Below, piece by piece: positions 33,444-41,558 of a stretch of 64,000 nucleotides of DNA. The stretch covers positions 62,001-126,000 of the forward strand of contig CAZGAQ010000005.1 of assembly GCA_964523405.1 (NCBI GenBank), given 5' to 3'. The notes beneath the pieces are model-generated. The model saw nothing but the letters and a program-made list of their open reading frames with translations. It was not told where the DNA came from and made no database searches. The DNA is from CAZGAQ01 sp964523405. GTDB lineage: Bacteria > Planctomycetota > Phycisphaerae > UBA1845 > Fen-1342. How positions within the stretch are numbered: position 1 is the first letter of the stretch; every line of letters begins with the position of its first letter. Position numbers and translations under genes: made by a program.

Positions 33444-34274
33444 CTAGCCCGCCAGTTCCTGGTAGCGCGCGGCCACGACCGCACCGTCGCCCTCGCCGCG
33501 CGGCGCGATCGTGCCGACGATGCGCCCATCCTTCAGGACGATGACGCGATCCGCGTAAGCGGCCCCCTGCGCCTCGTGTGTGACCATGAGAATGGTCTTG
33601 TTCTGCTCGCGGGCGAAACGCCGCAGCAGACTCCAGATTTCCACCGACTGCCGCGAGTCCAGGTTCCCCGTCGGTTCGTCGGCCAGCAGGATGGCCGGAT
33701 CGTTCAGCAACGCGCGCGCGATTGCGACACGCTGCTGCTCGCCCCCGGACAGCGCGTCCGGGCGATGCTCGGCCCGCGGACTCAAATGTACGGCCGCCAG
33801 CAACTCGTCGATCCGGGCACGCAGGCCGTCTACCGAACGACCTTCCAGCAGCACCGGCAGCGCGACGTTCTCGCGGGCCGTCAGCGTCGGCAGGAGGTTG
33901 TACTCTTGAAACACGATCCCCAGGCGGCGGCGGCGGAAGACCGTGCAATCCCGATCGGACATCGTTGCCAGATCGCGGCCCTCGACGTGGACGCTGCCGG
34001 CCGTCGGCCGCGTCAGGCCGCCGATCAGATACAGGAGGGTACTCTTGCCCGAGCCGCTGGCCCCCATGATGGCGCAGAACTGCCCGCGCGGGACCTCGAG
34101 ATCGACGCCGGCCAAGGCGGTCACGCGGTCGCCCGCGGTGCCGTACACCTTTTGCAGTTGCTGCGCAGAGACGATGCTATCCTGGGCCGGAGGGGTGCCG
34201 AGCGTCGGCGGCGCGGCGTCGGTCTGATCCGTGCGGAGTCCGGGATTCCCTGCCTGATCCGACATCGCTTCCAT
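33444..34274 (-). CDS. ABC transporter ATP-binding protein (LolD/MacB type)
   Basis: This 276-residue ATPase has a roughly 30-residue disordered N-terminus, then KVYGTAGDRVTALAGVDLEV, Walker A GASGSGKST, Q-loop VFQEYNLLPTLTARENV, signature LSGGEQQRVAIARAL, Walker B ILLADEPTGNLDS and H-loop VTHEAQ. The NLLPTLTARENV and GNLDSR wording is that of the MacB/LolD/FtsE group, matching the neighbouring permease. I favour the ATG at 34274 (MEAMSD) with a G-rich site; a second ATG lies three codons on. It presumably energises the duplicated permease and is transcribed with it. Confidence 0.92.
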   Translation of the reverse strand: MEAMSDQAGNPGLRTDQTDAAPPTLGTPPAQDSIVSAQQLQKVYGTAGDRVTALAGVDLEVPRGQFCAIMGASGSGKSTLLYLIGGLTRPTAGSVHVEGRDLATMSDRDCTVFRRRRLGIVFQEYNLLPTLTARENVALPVLLEGRSVDGLRARIDELLAAVHLSPRAEHRPDALSGGEQQRVAIARALLNDPAILLADEPTGNLDSRQSVEIWSLLRRFAREQNKTILMVTHEAQGAAYADRVIVLKDGRIVGTIAPRGEGDGAVVAARYQELAG

Positions 34275-34304
34275 CCCGCCCAGTGTAGGCTGCTGCGGGG
34301 TGTA

Positions 34305-34334
34305 CGACAATTGGCGGGCTGTGCGGAATTGTCG
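34305..34334 (-). promoter_or_regulatory. Spaced palindrome upstream of the ABC exporter operon
   Basis: CGACAATT (34305-34312) and AATTGTCG (34327-34334) are perfect inverted half-sites with 14 bases between, about two helical turns centre to centre. It sits 31 bases before the ATPase start, in the small gap after the DUF192 gene. It is operator-like. Confidence 0.4.
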
Positions 34335-34357
34335 CGTCGAGCGCGGGGCGGTCAGGC

Positions 34358-34903
34358 TCAGGGCGCCGGCAGCAGCGCCGCGGTGGGAATGACCAGGCGG
34401 TCGCCTTCCTGGATGCCCAGGCGGGCGAACGAACCCTGTTTCATCTCCAGCGCGTACATGACCGGCTCGATGGAGCTGTAGGACTGCAATGACAGCGCCG
34501 GCATCGGCCAGGTTTTGACGATGGTGCCGTCCATGCGGGCGAAGGCGATGTCCAGCGGCGTGATCGTGTTTTGCATCCAGAAGCCGCGGATGCGCTCGCT
34601 GCGGAAGACGAACAGCATGCCTACATCGCCTTCCAGATCCTCGGCGGGAACGAACATGAGCCCTTCCTGCACAATGCCCGGGCGCTGCGTATCAAACTCC
34701 TGCGCGAGCCAGGCGCGGATCGGGTGCGTGCCGATCGTCACGGTGACCGTCGGAATCGTGCTCAACGCGTACTGCCGTTGCGTTTCCCCGCTACCGGACG
34801 TGCTGGCTCCGGAGCCCAGACAGCCGCCAACCAGAACGAGCATGCCACCGAGCACGGCGGCGATTAGGCCGCGCCGGACCGATGCCTGTGAAGGGACACG
34901 CAT
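34358..34903 (-). CDS. DUF192 lipoprotein
   Basis: The protein has 181 residues. A lipoprotein signal peptide ends LVLVGGC (Cys about 28), followed by a disordered Gly/Ser tract. The DUF192 core shows IRAWLAQEFDTQRPGIVQEGLMFV, DVGMLFVF, and GFWMQNTITPLDIAF, the family's central conserved block with the M-x-N-T motif, ending near GDRLVIP. DUF192 proteins are small secreted beta-rich proteins of undefined function. It is upstream of, and on the same strand as, the ABC exporter genes, and divergent from truB. Confidence 0.88.
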   Translation of the reverse strand: MRVPSQASVRRGLIAAVLGGMLVLVGGCLGSGASTSGSGETQRQYALSTIPTVTVTIGTHPIRAWLAQEFDTQRPGIVQEGLMFVPAEDLEGDVGMLFVFRSERIRGFWMQNTITPLDIAFARMDGTIVKTWPMPALSLQSYSSIEPVMYALEMKQGSFARLGIQEGDRLVIPTAALLPAP

Positions 34904-34999
34904 GGAGTCATCCTATTCTGAAGCCCCCTAAGCATACCCGACGTGAATCCGATTTCCCATTCCGTTGCCCGCCGCGTATATAGTGCGGTTGAGGTGCCC

Positions 35000-35755
35000 A
35001 TGGAACCCGCGGCCCCGCTGGACGGCATCATCAACCTGCACAAGCCCCTGGGACTGACGAGCGCCCAGGCCCTCGACCGCGTGCGCATGATCACCGGCCA
35101 GCGCAAGAGCGGCCACGCGGGCTCGCTGGACCCGGCGGCCGAGGGGGTGCTGGTGTTGTGCCTGGGGGCGGCGACCAAGCTCGTCGAAGGAATGATGGAC
35201 CAGCCGAAGGTGTACCGCGCGGCTGCACGCTTGGATTTGACGAGCGCTGGGCACGACAGCGAAAAGGAAACGTATCCCGTCGAGGTAGCCGCGCCGCCGG
35301 ACACCGCGCGCGTCGCACGCGTCCTGCGGAGCTTTGAGGGGAACATCGAACAGGTGCCGCCGGCCCTCAGCGCCGTCAAAGTCCGCGGCAAGTCCGCGTA
35401 TCGGCTGAGTCGCGCCGGGAAACCGCCGACGCTCGCTCCGCGTCCCGTCACGATCTACTGGCTGCACCTGCGACGCTACGATTGGCCCGCCCTGGAATTC
35501 GAGGTTGCCTGCGGACGCGGCACATACATTCGCGCCCTGATCCGCGATATTGGTGAACGCCTCGCGACGGGTGGCTGCCTCACAGCGCTCGTCCGGCTGG
35601 CCGTCGGACCGTTCGCGCTGGCCGAGAGCTGGACGCAGGAACGCCTGGCGGCCGGTCGGCCGGATGACTACCTCATTCCACTGGCTCGTGCGCGGGAGTT
35701 GCTCAGGCTGGAGCACCTCCGGATTCCGCCGCGACCGGACGGTACCACGGTGTGA
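35000..35755 (+). CDS. truB: tRNA pseudouridine(55) synthase
   Basis: This 251-residue TruB starts at an ATG with GAGGTG upstream; an in-frame GTG-type extension would cover the promoter. The opening GIINLHKPLGLTSAQALDRV and catalytic motif KSGHAGSLDPAAEGVLVLCLG (Asp about 43) are characteristic; the usual GHAGTLDP has Ser for Thr here. The YRAAARLDLTSAGHD and RGTYIRALIRDIGE segments complete the family set. It isomerises U55 in the T-loop of tRNAs. In many bacteria truB follows rbfA-infB; here it stands alone and divergent from the DUF192 gene. Confidence 0.95.
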   Translation: MEPAAPLDGIINLHKPLGLTSAQALDRVRMITGQRKSGHAGSLDPAAEGVLVLCLGAATKLVEGMMDQPKVYRAAARLDLTSAGHDSEKETYPVEVAAPPDTARVARVLRSFEGNIEQVPPALSAVKVRGKSAYRLSRAGKPPTLAPRPVTIYWLHLRRYDWPALEFEVACGRGTYIRALIRDIGERLATGGCLTALVRLAVGPFALAESWTQERLAAGRPDDYLIPLARARELLRLEHLRIPPRPDGTTV

Positions 35756-35756
35756 C

Positions 35757-35784
35757 TCTCCCCCAGTCCGCCCCGGAGGGGAGA
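35757..35784. terminator. Hairpin between truB and the convergent unknown gene
   Basis: TCTCCCC (35757-35763) pairs with GGGGAGA (35778-35784). There is no T-run, so it is a weak candidate for a shared terminator. Confidence 0.3.
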
Positions 35785-35807
35785 TCTGGATGCCTGATCA
35801 CTCCCGG

Positions 35808-36650
35808 TTAATCCAACTCGATCGTCACTGTCGGTAGGTCCGGAATTTCTACGAACACTGTGAAGAGCGGCACCGCTTCGATCCGGATCGTCGTCTCGCC
35901 CAGCAAGCTTGTGAACAGGAACAGGGGGGTGCAAGCGGCCAGCACGACGGCTTGGACGGCTGCCTCCACGGCCGCAAAGACTTCCGTCATGATTTGGCCC
36001 ATCATCACGACGAGCGACTGGGTAAACAGGACGAGGGGGATGATCGAGAGCGAAACGATGATGCTCGACAGCGCGCGGTCGTTGGCCTTGGTCGTGGCCA
36101 GATCGGGCTCATCCGGCACGGTCAGCGTGCGCCCGGTGACGCTCTTCACCTGCTCGGCGATTTGCTTCGCGGCAGCCTCCAGGTCAATCGTCGCAGTTCC
36201 CGCGGTCTCCTGGCCAGTGTTGGCATCGTGAACGGTCACGGTGGCCGAAAGCCGCGTCGCAGTGACCTCGGTGTACCGGATGTGCAGGTAGCTGCCGTCT
36301 GGGCCCTGTGCGTATACGGGCCGACCCTGCTTGAACAGGATAAACGACTCGATCCCGGTCTTGGGTTGTACGACGATGGCACTGACATCGGGCTTGCCCA
36401 ACGCATCTCGTTGGCCGTACACGAAATAAGCGTCGCCGGTTGCGTTGCGCCCCGCCACGAGCACGTCTTCGGCGAGGTTTGAATTCACGAACGTACCCGC
36501 CGTGGTCGTCGTTGGCGTCGTGTCGTCTGTGCTGCCGCCCGGATTCTGCAATTGAAACTGGCAGCCGAAGGGGGCCACGACCAGCGCATACGCGCACGCA
36601 ACAACGAGCCACTCCCGGCCACACGAATGCGGGGCAAACAGACGGGACAT
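35808..36650 (-). CDS. Exported membrane protein of unknown function
   Basis: A 280-residue protein with a signal or lipoprotein leader (residues 10-30, ending APFGCQ), a Thr-rich linker, a beta-rich domain (about 50-160) containing YFVYGQRD, and two hydrophobic helices (about 195-255: SIIPLVLFTQSLVVMMGQIM and AAVQAVVLAACTPLFLFTSL). I recognise no family. The ATG at 36650 is preceded by AAAGGAGGACGG, the same purine-rich site found at the PEP-CTERM genes. It lies downstream of the next gene's stop by about 130 bases on the same strand. Confidence 0.6.
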   Translation of the reverse strand: MSRLFAPHSCGREWLVVACAYALVVAPFGCQFQLQNPGGSTDDTTPTTTTAGTFVNSNLAEDVLVAGRNATGDAYFVYGQRDALGKPDVSAIVVQPKTGIESFILFKQGRPVYAQGPDGSYLHIRYTEVTATRLSATVTVHDANTGQETAGTATIDLEAAAKQIAEQVKSVTGRTLTVPDEPDLATTKANDRALSSIIVSLSIIPLVLFTQSLVVMMGQIMTEVFAAVEAAVQAVVLAACTPLFLFTSLLGETTIRIEAVPLFTVFVEIPDLPTVTIELD

Positions 36651-36778
36651 GAGCCGTCCTCCTTTACGCGTACCACGAGTCCGCCAGCGGCCGGCCGCGC
36701 GCCGGCCGCGGGCTTGCGAGAGAACCCTGCGTGCCTGCGAAGGGGATGCGGGCGGCGAGCCCGCTCGCTGCGGACTGC

Positions 36779-38656
36779 TCACTCCTGCTCCGGCTTCAGG
36801 GTCACCTGAGTCATTTTCAGGCCTTCTGAAGTCGTTTCAATGGTCAGCACGCTCTGCGCGGCATATTTGGCCAGCTTGCGCAGCTGGGCGAGGTGCTCCG
36901 CCTTGGCGTTCTCGCCCACGCCCGACAGCGAACTGATCAGCATGCCGCCAAAATCCATACCGGGTGCCTGCGGAGCGGCGTCCTTGTTCTTGGCCAACTC
37001 CAACGCAGTCGTGATCAGTTTCTGCTGATCCATGTAGAAGACGAACCAGGCTTGCTCGGGCAGGGACTTGGCGGCGCGGCGCCACAGGCTGGTTTCGGCC
37101 AGGGCATCGGACTTGTCGTTCTGCAGCGCGGACTCGATCCCGGGCGTGCTGCCGACGTAGAGCTTGTCGCTGGCGGCGGCGATGGAAATTCCCTGGGCCA
37201 GGAGTACATCGAACACCTGGGTCCCGCGCACATCCCGCGGCTGCAGCATGCCCTGCATCTGGCTGAAGAAGCGCACCAGCGCGGTCTGGTCCTTGTGTCC
37301 CAGGCTGAGCAGCAGACGTGCGCAGTTGGGGCCGATCGGCTTGGCCAGCGTCACGGCGAAGGTCAGCGGTCCGGTGAGATGATCGAGGAACTCCCGTCGC
37401 CCGTTGACGGGCTCGGGCGCACCCGGCAGCGGCATGGCCTCGAGTGATTTGCGGAAGCTGTCGGCCGCTTCGGCGTCCGACGCGCGCATCATGCGCTCGA
37501 TGTCATCCAGCAGCTTGGGAACCTCGATGTTCACGCCGGCGTACAGAGGGGTGTCCGCCGCGATCGAGCTCGGCGGGGCAATCGGCCGGTTCTCCAGGCT
37601 CAGCAGCTTGGCCAGCCCCGCGCGTTCGCCATTCATCAGGAGCAGGAGTTCCGCCCTGGAATCGTACTGGCTGGCGCCGAAACGGAGGTGGCCCACCACG
37701 CTCCGCATGCTCTCGGTGCCCAGCTCCTTTAGGGTCTCCTTGAGCTCCTCAGCGTCCTGGCTGCTCGTCTCCGCTTTGGCGATCTCGATCAGGCGGGGGA
37801 TGTTGACGAGCACGTGAATCGTGCCCAGGGGCTTGAGCTGGCGCACGAACGCCTTGTGATCTTCGCTGTCAGCCAGCGACTTGCCGTTATCCTTCTTGAG
37901 AATCGCCTTCACACCGTCCGCCGAGCCGCTGACCACCAGGCGGTCATCGCTCAGGCACATGGCCAGCTTCTCGGGCAGGTTCTCGCCCGCAAAGATCTTG
38001 TCGACAAACTGGGCGGCCATCTTCTCCGGTGACTCAGCCAGCCCCAGATCCTCCTCATCCTCTTCTTGCTCCTCGTCCTCCACGCCCGGCTGCGCGCCGG
38101 ATGGGTCGCCGTCCTGAGCCTTGGCCTTCTTTTGCGCGTTGGGCTCCATTGTGAACACGTCGATCGTGTTGCTGCCAGCCCGCTCCGTGTCGTGCTTGGC
38201 CGTCTTCTTGAGCTTGGCGGTGGCGGACTCGTAGTACTTCTTCATTAGCTCACTGTCGCCGACCCGCGCGATGAGTGTGACTTCCGGCTTGTTCAGCTTG
38301 CCGCCGGTGGGGACGTTCAGGTACAGCGCCAGGGGGCCTGTCAGCGGATTCTTGAGTTGCGACTGCGGCACATCCAGCAGCTTGGCCAGTTGCTCCTGCA
38401 GCTTCTCCAGCACCGCGTTGACGACGCCCAGTTCCGCCTTGTCGCTGCCCGCCGCGGTCTCTTGGAACATCTTGTACGTCGCCGTCTTCTGGAAATCCTC
38501 CCACGTGCGCCCCACATCCGTCACGCCGAGGTACACGAGCGCGTCGGCCGGGACCCAGGATGCCGGGTCGACCGACTGGGGCTCTTCACTGGTCTGCGCC
38601 ACGGCGGCGGGCACAAGGGCGAGCAGAACAAGCACACGAAGCGCATTGCGAAGCAT
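36779..38656 (-). CDS. Large secreted protein of unknown function (planctomycete type)
   Basis: This 625-residue protein has a signal peptide (residues 1-21, ending AVAQ). The mature chain begins WVPADALVYLGVTDVGRTWEDF, which resembles DUF3352-type secreted proteins in which Pro-Ala-Asp-x-Ala-hydrophobic-Val-x-hydrophobic opens the domain. An acidic Glu/Asp-rich loop lies around 190-215. No enzyme motif is seen. It follows the trypsin-like protease gene by 35 bases on the same strand and is probably in its operon, which suggests an envelope role. Confidence 0.6.
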   Translation of the reverse strand: MLRNALRVLVLLALVPAAVAQTSEEPQSVDPASWVPADALVYLGVTDVGRTWEDFQKTATYKMFQETAAGSDKAELGVVNAVLEKLQEQLAKLLDVPQSQLKNPLTGPLALYLNVPTGGKLNKPEVTLIARVGDSELMKKYYESATAKLKKTAKHDTERAGSNTIDVFTMEPNAQKKAKAQDGDPSGAQPGVEDEEQEEDEEDLGLAESPEKMAAQFVDKIFAGENLPEKLAMCLSDDRLVVSGSADGVKAILKKDNGKSLADSEDHKAFVRQLKPLGTIHVLVNIPRLIEIAKAETSSQDAEELKETLKELGTESMRSVVGHLRFGASQYDSRAELLLLMNGERAGLAKLLSLENRPIAPPSSIAADTPLYAGVNIEVPKLLDDIERMMRASDAEAADSFRKSLEAMPLPGAPEPVNGRREFLDHLTGPLTFAVTLAKPIGPNCARLLLSLGHKDQTALVRFFSQMQGMLQPRDVRGTQVFDVLLAQGISIAAASDKLYVGSTPGIESALQNDKSDALAETSLWRRAAKSLPEQAWFVFYMDQQKLITTALELAKNKDAAPQAPGMDFGGMLISSLSGVGENAKAEHLAQLRKLAKYAAQSVLTIETTSEGLKMTQVTLKPEQE

Positions 38657-38690
38657 GGTCCATCCTTTCCAAAGGAAACCGGGAATTCTC

Positions 38691-39659
38691 TCAGCGTGCC
38701 TGCAACAGCCCTGGCGGCGCCGGATCCTGTCGTGCCGCTGGTTGCAGGTAGCGATAGCCTGCCTCGGAGCTTTCACTGTTGTAGGCGAAGGCGTCGCGGT
38801 TGCGCAGGAAATCGAGCACGTAACGCGTCGGGATGGCGAAGCCCAGGCCCTCGCCGCCGGCCAGTTTCATATTCGTGACGCCCACCACTTGGCCGCGCCC
38901 GTCGAACAGCGGGCCGCCGGAGTTGCCGGGGTTGATCTGGGTCGTCGTCTGGATGTACGCCAGGCCCTCCTCGGCGCGGTTGCGGCGGCTGACGATCCCT
39001 TCCGATACGCTCCGCTCCAGGCCCAGCGGGTTGCCGATGGCGAACACCGGATCGCCGTCGCGCAGGTCGTCCTCGGCCGCGAGGTACGTAATGACCGGGG
39101 TGTAGCCGTCGGGCAGGTTCACCTTCAACAGCGCCAGGTCGAGGAACGAGTTCGTCGCCACGATGTCTACATCCTCGAACTTCTCCCGCTTGAATTCGTC
39201 GCCGCTCTTGCGGAAGACGGCCACGGCGATGCGCCGCTCGCCCTCGATCACGTGGAAATTCGTGATCAGGTAGCCGGCGGCGTTGATAAAGAAGCCGCTG
39301 CCCAGCCCGCTTGGCGACGAAACGAGGACGACGCCCTCCCCAAAGCGCTCCGCGAGCTGCTTGACGCTCTGCGCCGGGAGCCTGGCCGTGCTGTAAAGAC
39401 TGTCACTGGCCTTCACCTCGCTGACCGGCTGGTCGGCACTATTGGGGTCTTCTTCCTGTTTCGGCCGCAGTTCCTCGATTGCACGGCGCGGGATCGACAG
39501 CACGTCATAGCCGAGGTCGACGACCACGCGTTCGGCGGTCTCCTGCAACACGTCCGCCGTCAGCGTCGCGCCGTTCCGGAAGACGATGATGTCCCCGTGC
39601 GCCCGCGCGGCGGTCAGAACGATCACGATACCACCCAGAAGCAGTCCGCGGCCCAGCAT
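38691..39659 (-). CDS. Exported trypsin-like (S1C) serine protease without PDZ domain
   Basis: A 322-residue protein with a signal peptide (to ARAHG). A short N-terminal domain starts DIIVFRNGATLTADVLQETAERVVVDLGYDVLSIPR, a small beta unit seen before many planctomycete proteases. The protease core then shows GSGFFINAAGYLITNFHVIEG (His), LDLALLKVN (Asp) and NPGNSGGPLFDGRGQVVGV (Ser). After the core there are only about 50 residues, so there is no PDZ domain, unlike the DegP protein in this window. It probably acts in the periplasm. It is first in a two-gene operon with the large secreted unknown. Confidence 0.85.
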   Translation of the reverse strand: MLGRGLLLGGIVIVLTAARAHGDIIVFRNGATLTADVLQETAERVVVDLGYDVLSIPRRAIEELRPKQEEDPNSADQPVSEVKASDSLYSTARLPAQSVKQLAERFGEGVVLVSSPSGLGSGFFINAAGYLITNFHVIEGERRIAVAVFRKSGDEFKREKFEDVDIVATNSFLDLALLKVNLPDGYTPVITYLAAEDDLRDGDPVFAIGNPLGLERSVSEGIVSRRNRAEEGLAYIQTTTQINPGNSGGPLFDGRGQVVGVTNMKLAGGEGLGFAIPTRYVLDFLRNRDAFAYNSESSEAGYRYLQPAARQDPAPPGLLQAR

Positions 39660-39878
39660 GCGAGGTCCTCAATTGCAGCGCAGTCGGGTACGAGAGCGGG
39701 CGCATCGTAGATGCGCGGGCGCGGCTGGACAAGGCGGCGACGCGACACACGCTGTCGATTTGTGTAACCGCGGCGCACGGCCGAGCCGGCGCGGCCGGCG
39801 CGCGTGACGGGGCGGGGGGGCGGCGATAGGATACCACCGCGCGCACGAAGTGAACCACAACCGCCGGGAGGTGTTGCC

Positions 39879-40346
39879 GTGGCAGAAACGCAGCAGAGTT
39901 CGGCCTGGACGGCCCAGGCGGTTCGTGAGTCCGCGATCGGGCTGCTGATCGGGGGCGGGTTGTGCCTGTACTTCGGGTTCACCTTGATCGCGGACGCACC
40001 GGGTTCAGTGAGCAAGGTGGCCGCGGAGAGCTGGTACCTTGCCGACAATATCACCTTCTGGTGTCTGCGCGGGATCGGCTTGGTATTCCTGCTGACTGCC
40101 GGTGCCGCCGCGGTCGGGCAAACTTGGGCAATGCTGCTGGCGGCCGTGGCCGAAGGGCTTCTGGCTGCCTTGCTGGTCGGCATGTCCGTCCTGTGGACGA
40201 TTGAGGCGCGCGTTGACAATACGTGGAATGCGCAGGTGATTCTGCTGCTGATCCTGGCCATCCTTGGTGCCGGCAGCGCTGCCCGCTGCTGGCGAATCTA
40301 CAAGGCGGGGCGGTCGGCAGCCGGCCGGGGGGCGAATGGGAGTTAG
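39879..40346 (+). CDS. Small integral membrane protein of unknown function
   Basis: Starting from a GTG at 39879 with GGGAGG upstream, this encodes 155 residues with four membrane segments (about 20-40, 60-85, 88-108, 118-140). The C-terminus is Arg/Gly-rich. No family is recognised. It ends three bases before the E1-like gene and is presumably co-transcribed with it; a functional link is not evident. Confidence 0.6.
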   Translation: MAETQQSSAWTAQAVRESAIGLLIGGGLCLYFGFTLIADAPGSVSKVAAESWYLADNITFWCLRGIGLVFLLTAGAAAVGQTWAMLLAAVAEGLLAALLVGMSVLWTIEARVDNTWNAQVILLLILAILGAGSAARCWRIYKAGRSAAGRGANGS

Positions 40347-40349
40347 CGC

Positions 40350-41411
40350 ATGTCTCGGGCGTCCGCGCGCGCTGGATCGCATGATGACGAGTTGGGGCGC
40401 TACAGCCGGCAGATGCTCTTCGAGCGCATCGGCCCCAGCGGGCAGACCTGCCTGAAGCACGCCTCCGTCGTCGTCGTTGGCTGCGGGGCCCTGGGCGGCA
40501 ACCTGGCGAACCTCCTCGTGCGCGCGGGCGTCGGCTTCCTGCGCCTCATCGACCGCGACTTCATCGAAGTCAACAACCTCCAGCGCCAGCCGCTCTTTGA
40601 CGAGCACGACATTGCCGAGGCCCTGCCGAAGGCCGAGGCCGCCGCCCGCAAATTGCATCGCGCGAATTCCGCCGTCGAGATTGAGGCCGTGGTCGCGGAC
40701 TTCCATCCCGCCAATGCGGAGGAGTTATGCCGCGAGGCGGACCTGATTCTCGACGGCACGGACAACCTGGAGACCCGCTACCTCATCAACGACGTTGCGA
40801 TTGCACGCGGCGTGCCCTGGGTCTATGGGGCCTGTCTGGGAGCTGAAGGATTGGTCCTGCCCGTCCAGCCGGGCATCACGGCCTGCCTGCGCTGCGTCTG
40901 GCCGGACCCGCCCGCGCCGGGGTCGATTCCGACGTGCGACACGGCGGGCATCCTCGCGGCAGCGGCGGCTGTGGTGGCCAGTCTGCAGGCCACGGAGGCG
41001 ATGAAGCTGCTGATGGGGCGGACGGACGAGCTGCACTCCCTGCTGGCCGTCGACGTGTGGTCCGGACGCATCCGGCATGTGAACGTACAGGCGGCCTACG
41101 ATGCCGGTGACTGCCCGTGCTGCCGGCGCGGGCAGCACGAGTTTCTGCGCGGCGAGCGCTTTGCGGCCACGACGTCATTGTGCGGTCGGGACGCGGTGCA
41201 GATTCTCCCGCCGGAGGGCCTGACGCTGGACCTGCGGAAGATCGCGAACCGCCTGCCGGGCACGGCGCGGGCGAAATCCAGCGACTACTTGCTGCGGTTC
41301 CAGGTGGACACGTACCACGTGACGCTGTTCACCGACGGGCGGGCGATCGTGCAGGGAACGACCGATGCGGCCATCGCCCGCGGGGTGATTGCCAAGTACG
41401 TGGGGTCGTGA
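40350..41411 (+). CDS. MoeB/ThiF/HesA-family E1-like adenylyltransferase
   Basis: This 353-residue protein opens with RYSRQMLFERIGPSGQ, then the ATP-binding GCGALGGNLANLLVRAGVG, IDRDFIEVNNLQRQPLF, and the DGTDNLETRYLINDVA signature of MoeB/ThiF. A catalytic-Cys candidate is in CDTAGIL, and CLRCVWP with CPCC form the Zn-binding cysteines. A C-terminal extension (about 265-350) follows the core. Family members adenylate the C-terminal glycine of a ubiquitin-like sulfur carrier (MoaD/ThiS). No MoaD/ThiS partner is adjacent. Confidence 0.88.
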   Translation: MSRASARAGSHDDELGRYSRQMLFERIGPSGQTCLKHASVVVVGCGALGGNLANLLVRAGVGFLRLIDRDFIEVNNLQRQPLFDEHDIAEALPKAEAAARKLHRANSAVEIEAVVADFHPANAEELCREADLILDGTDNLETRYLINDVAIARGVPWVYGACLGAEGLVLPVQPGITACLRCVWPDPPAPGSIPTCDTAGILAAAAAVVASLQATEAMKLLMGRTDELHSLLAVDVWSGRIRHVNVQAAYDAGDCPCCRRGQHEFLRGERFAATTSLCGRDAVQILPPEGLTLDLRKIANRLPGTARAKSSDYLLRFQVDTYHVTLFTDGRAIVQGTTDAAIARGVIAKYVGS

Positions 41412-41558
41412 CGGGGAGCAGAGCGGGGGGCGTTGCTCGCAGGTCGCCGCCCGGCGGGTGCCAGCGAGTGCCGCGTCAGGCCTCCGTGCCGGAGAATGGG
41501 GTGCGGCGGTTCTGGGGCCAACCGAGCCGGATTCGCAGTCGCTCCCAAGCCGCACGCG
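41412..41558. repeat. Convergent intergenic DNA with GCGTCAGGCCTCCGTGCC repeat
   Basis: This short gap between the E1-like gene and the GT-C-like gene contains GCGTCAGGCCTCCGTGCC at 41473-41490. Its exact reverse complement occurs at 55703-55720. An 18-base identity between two distant intergenic spots suggests a dispersed REP-like element. Confidence 0.5.
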
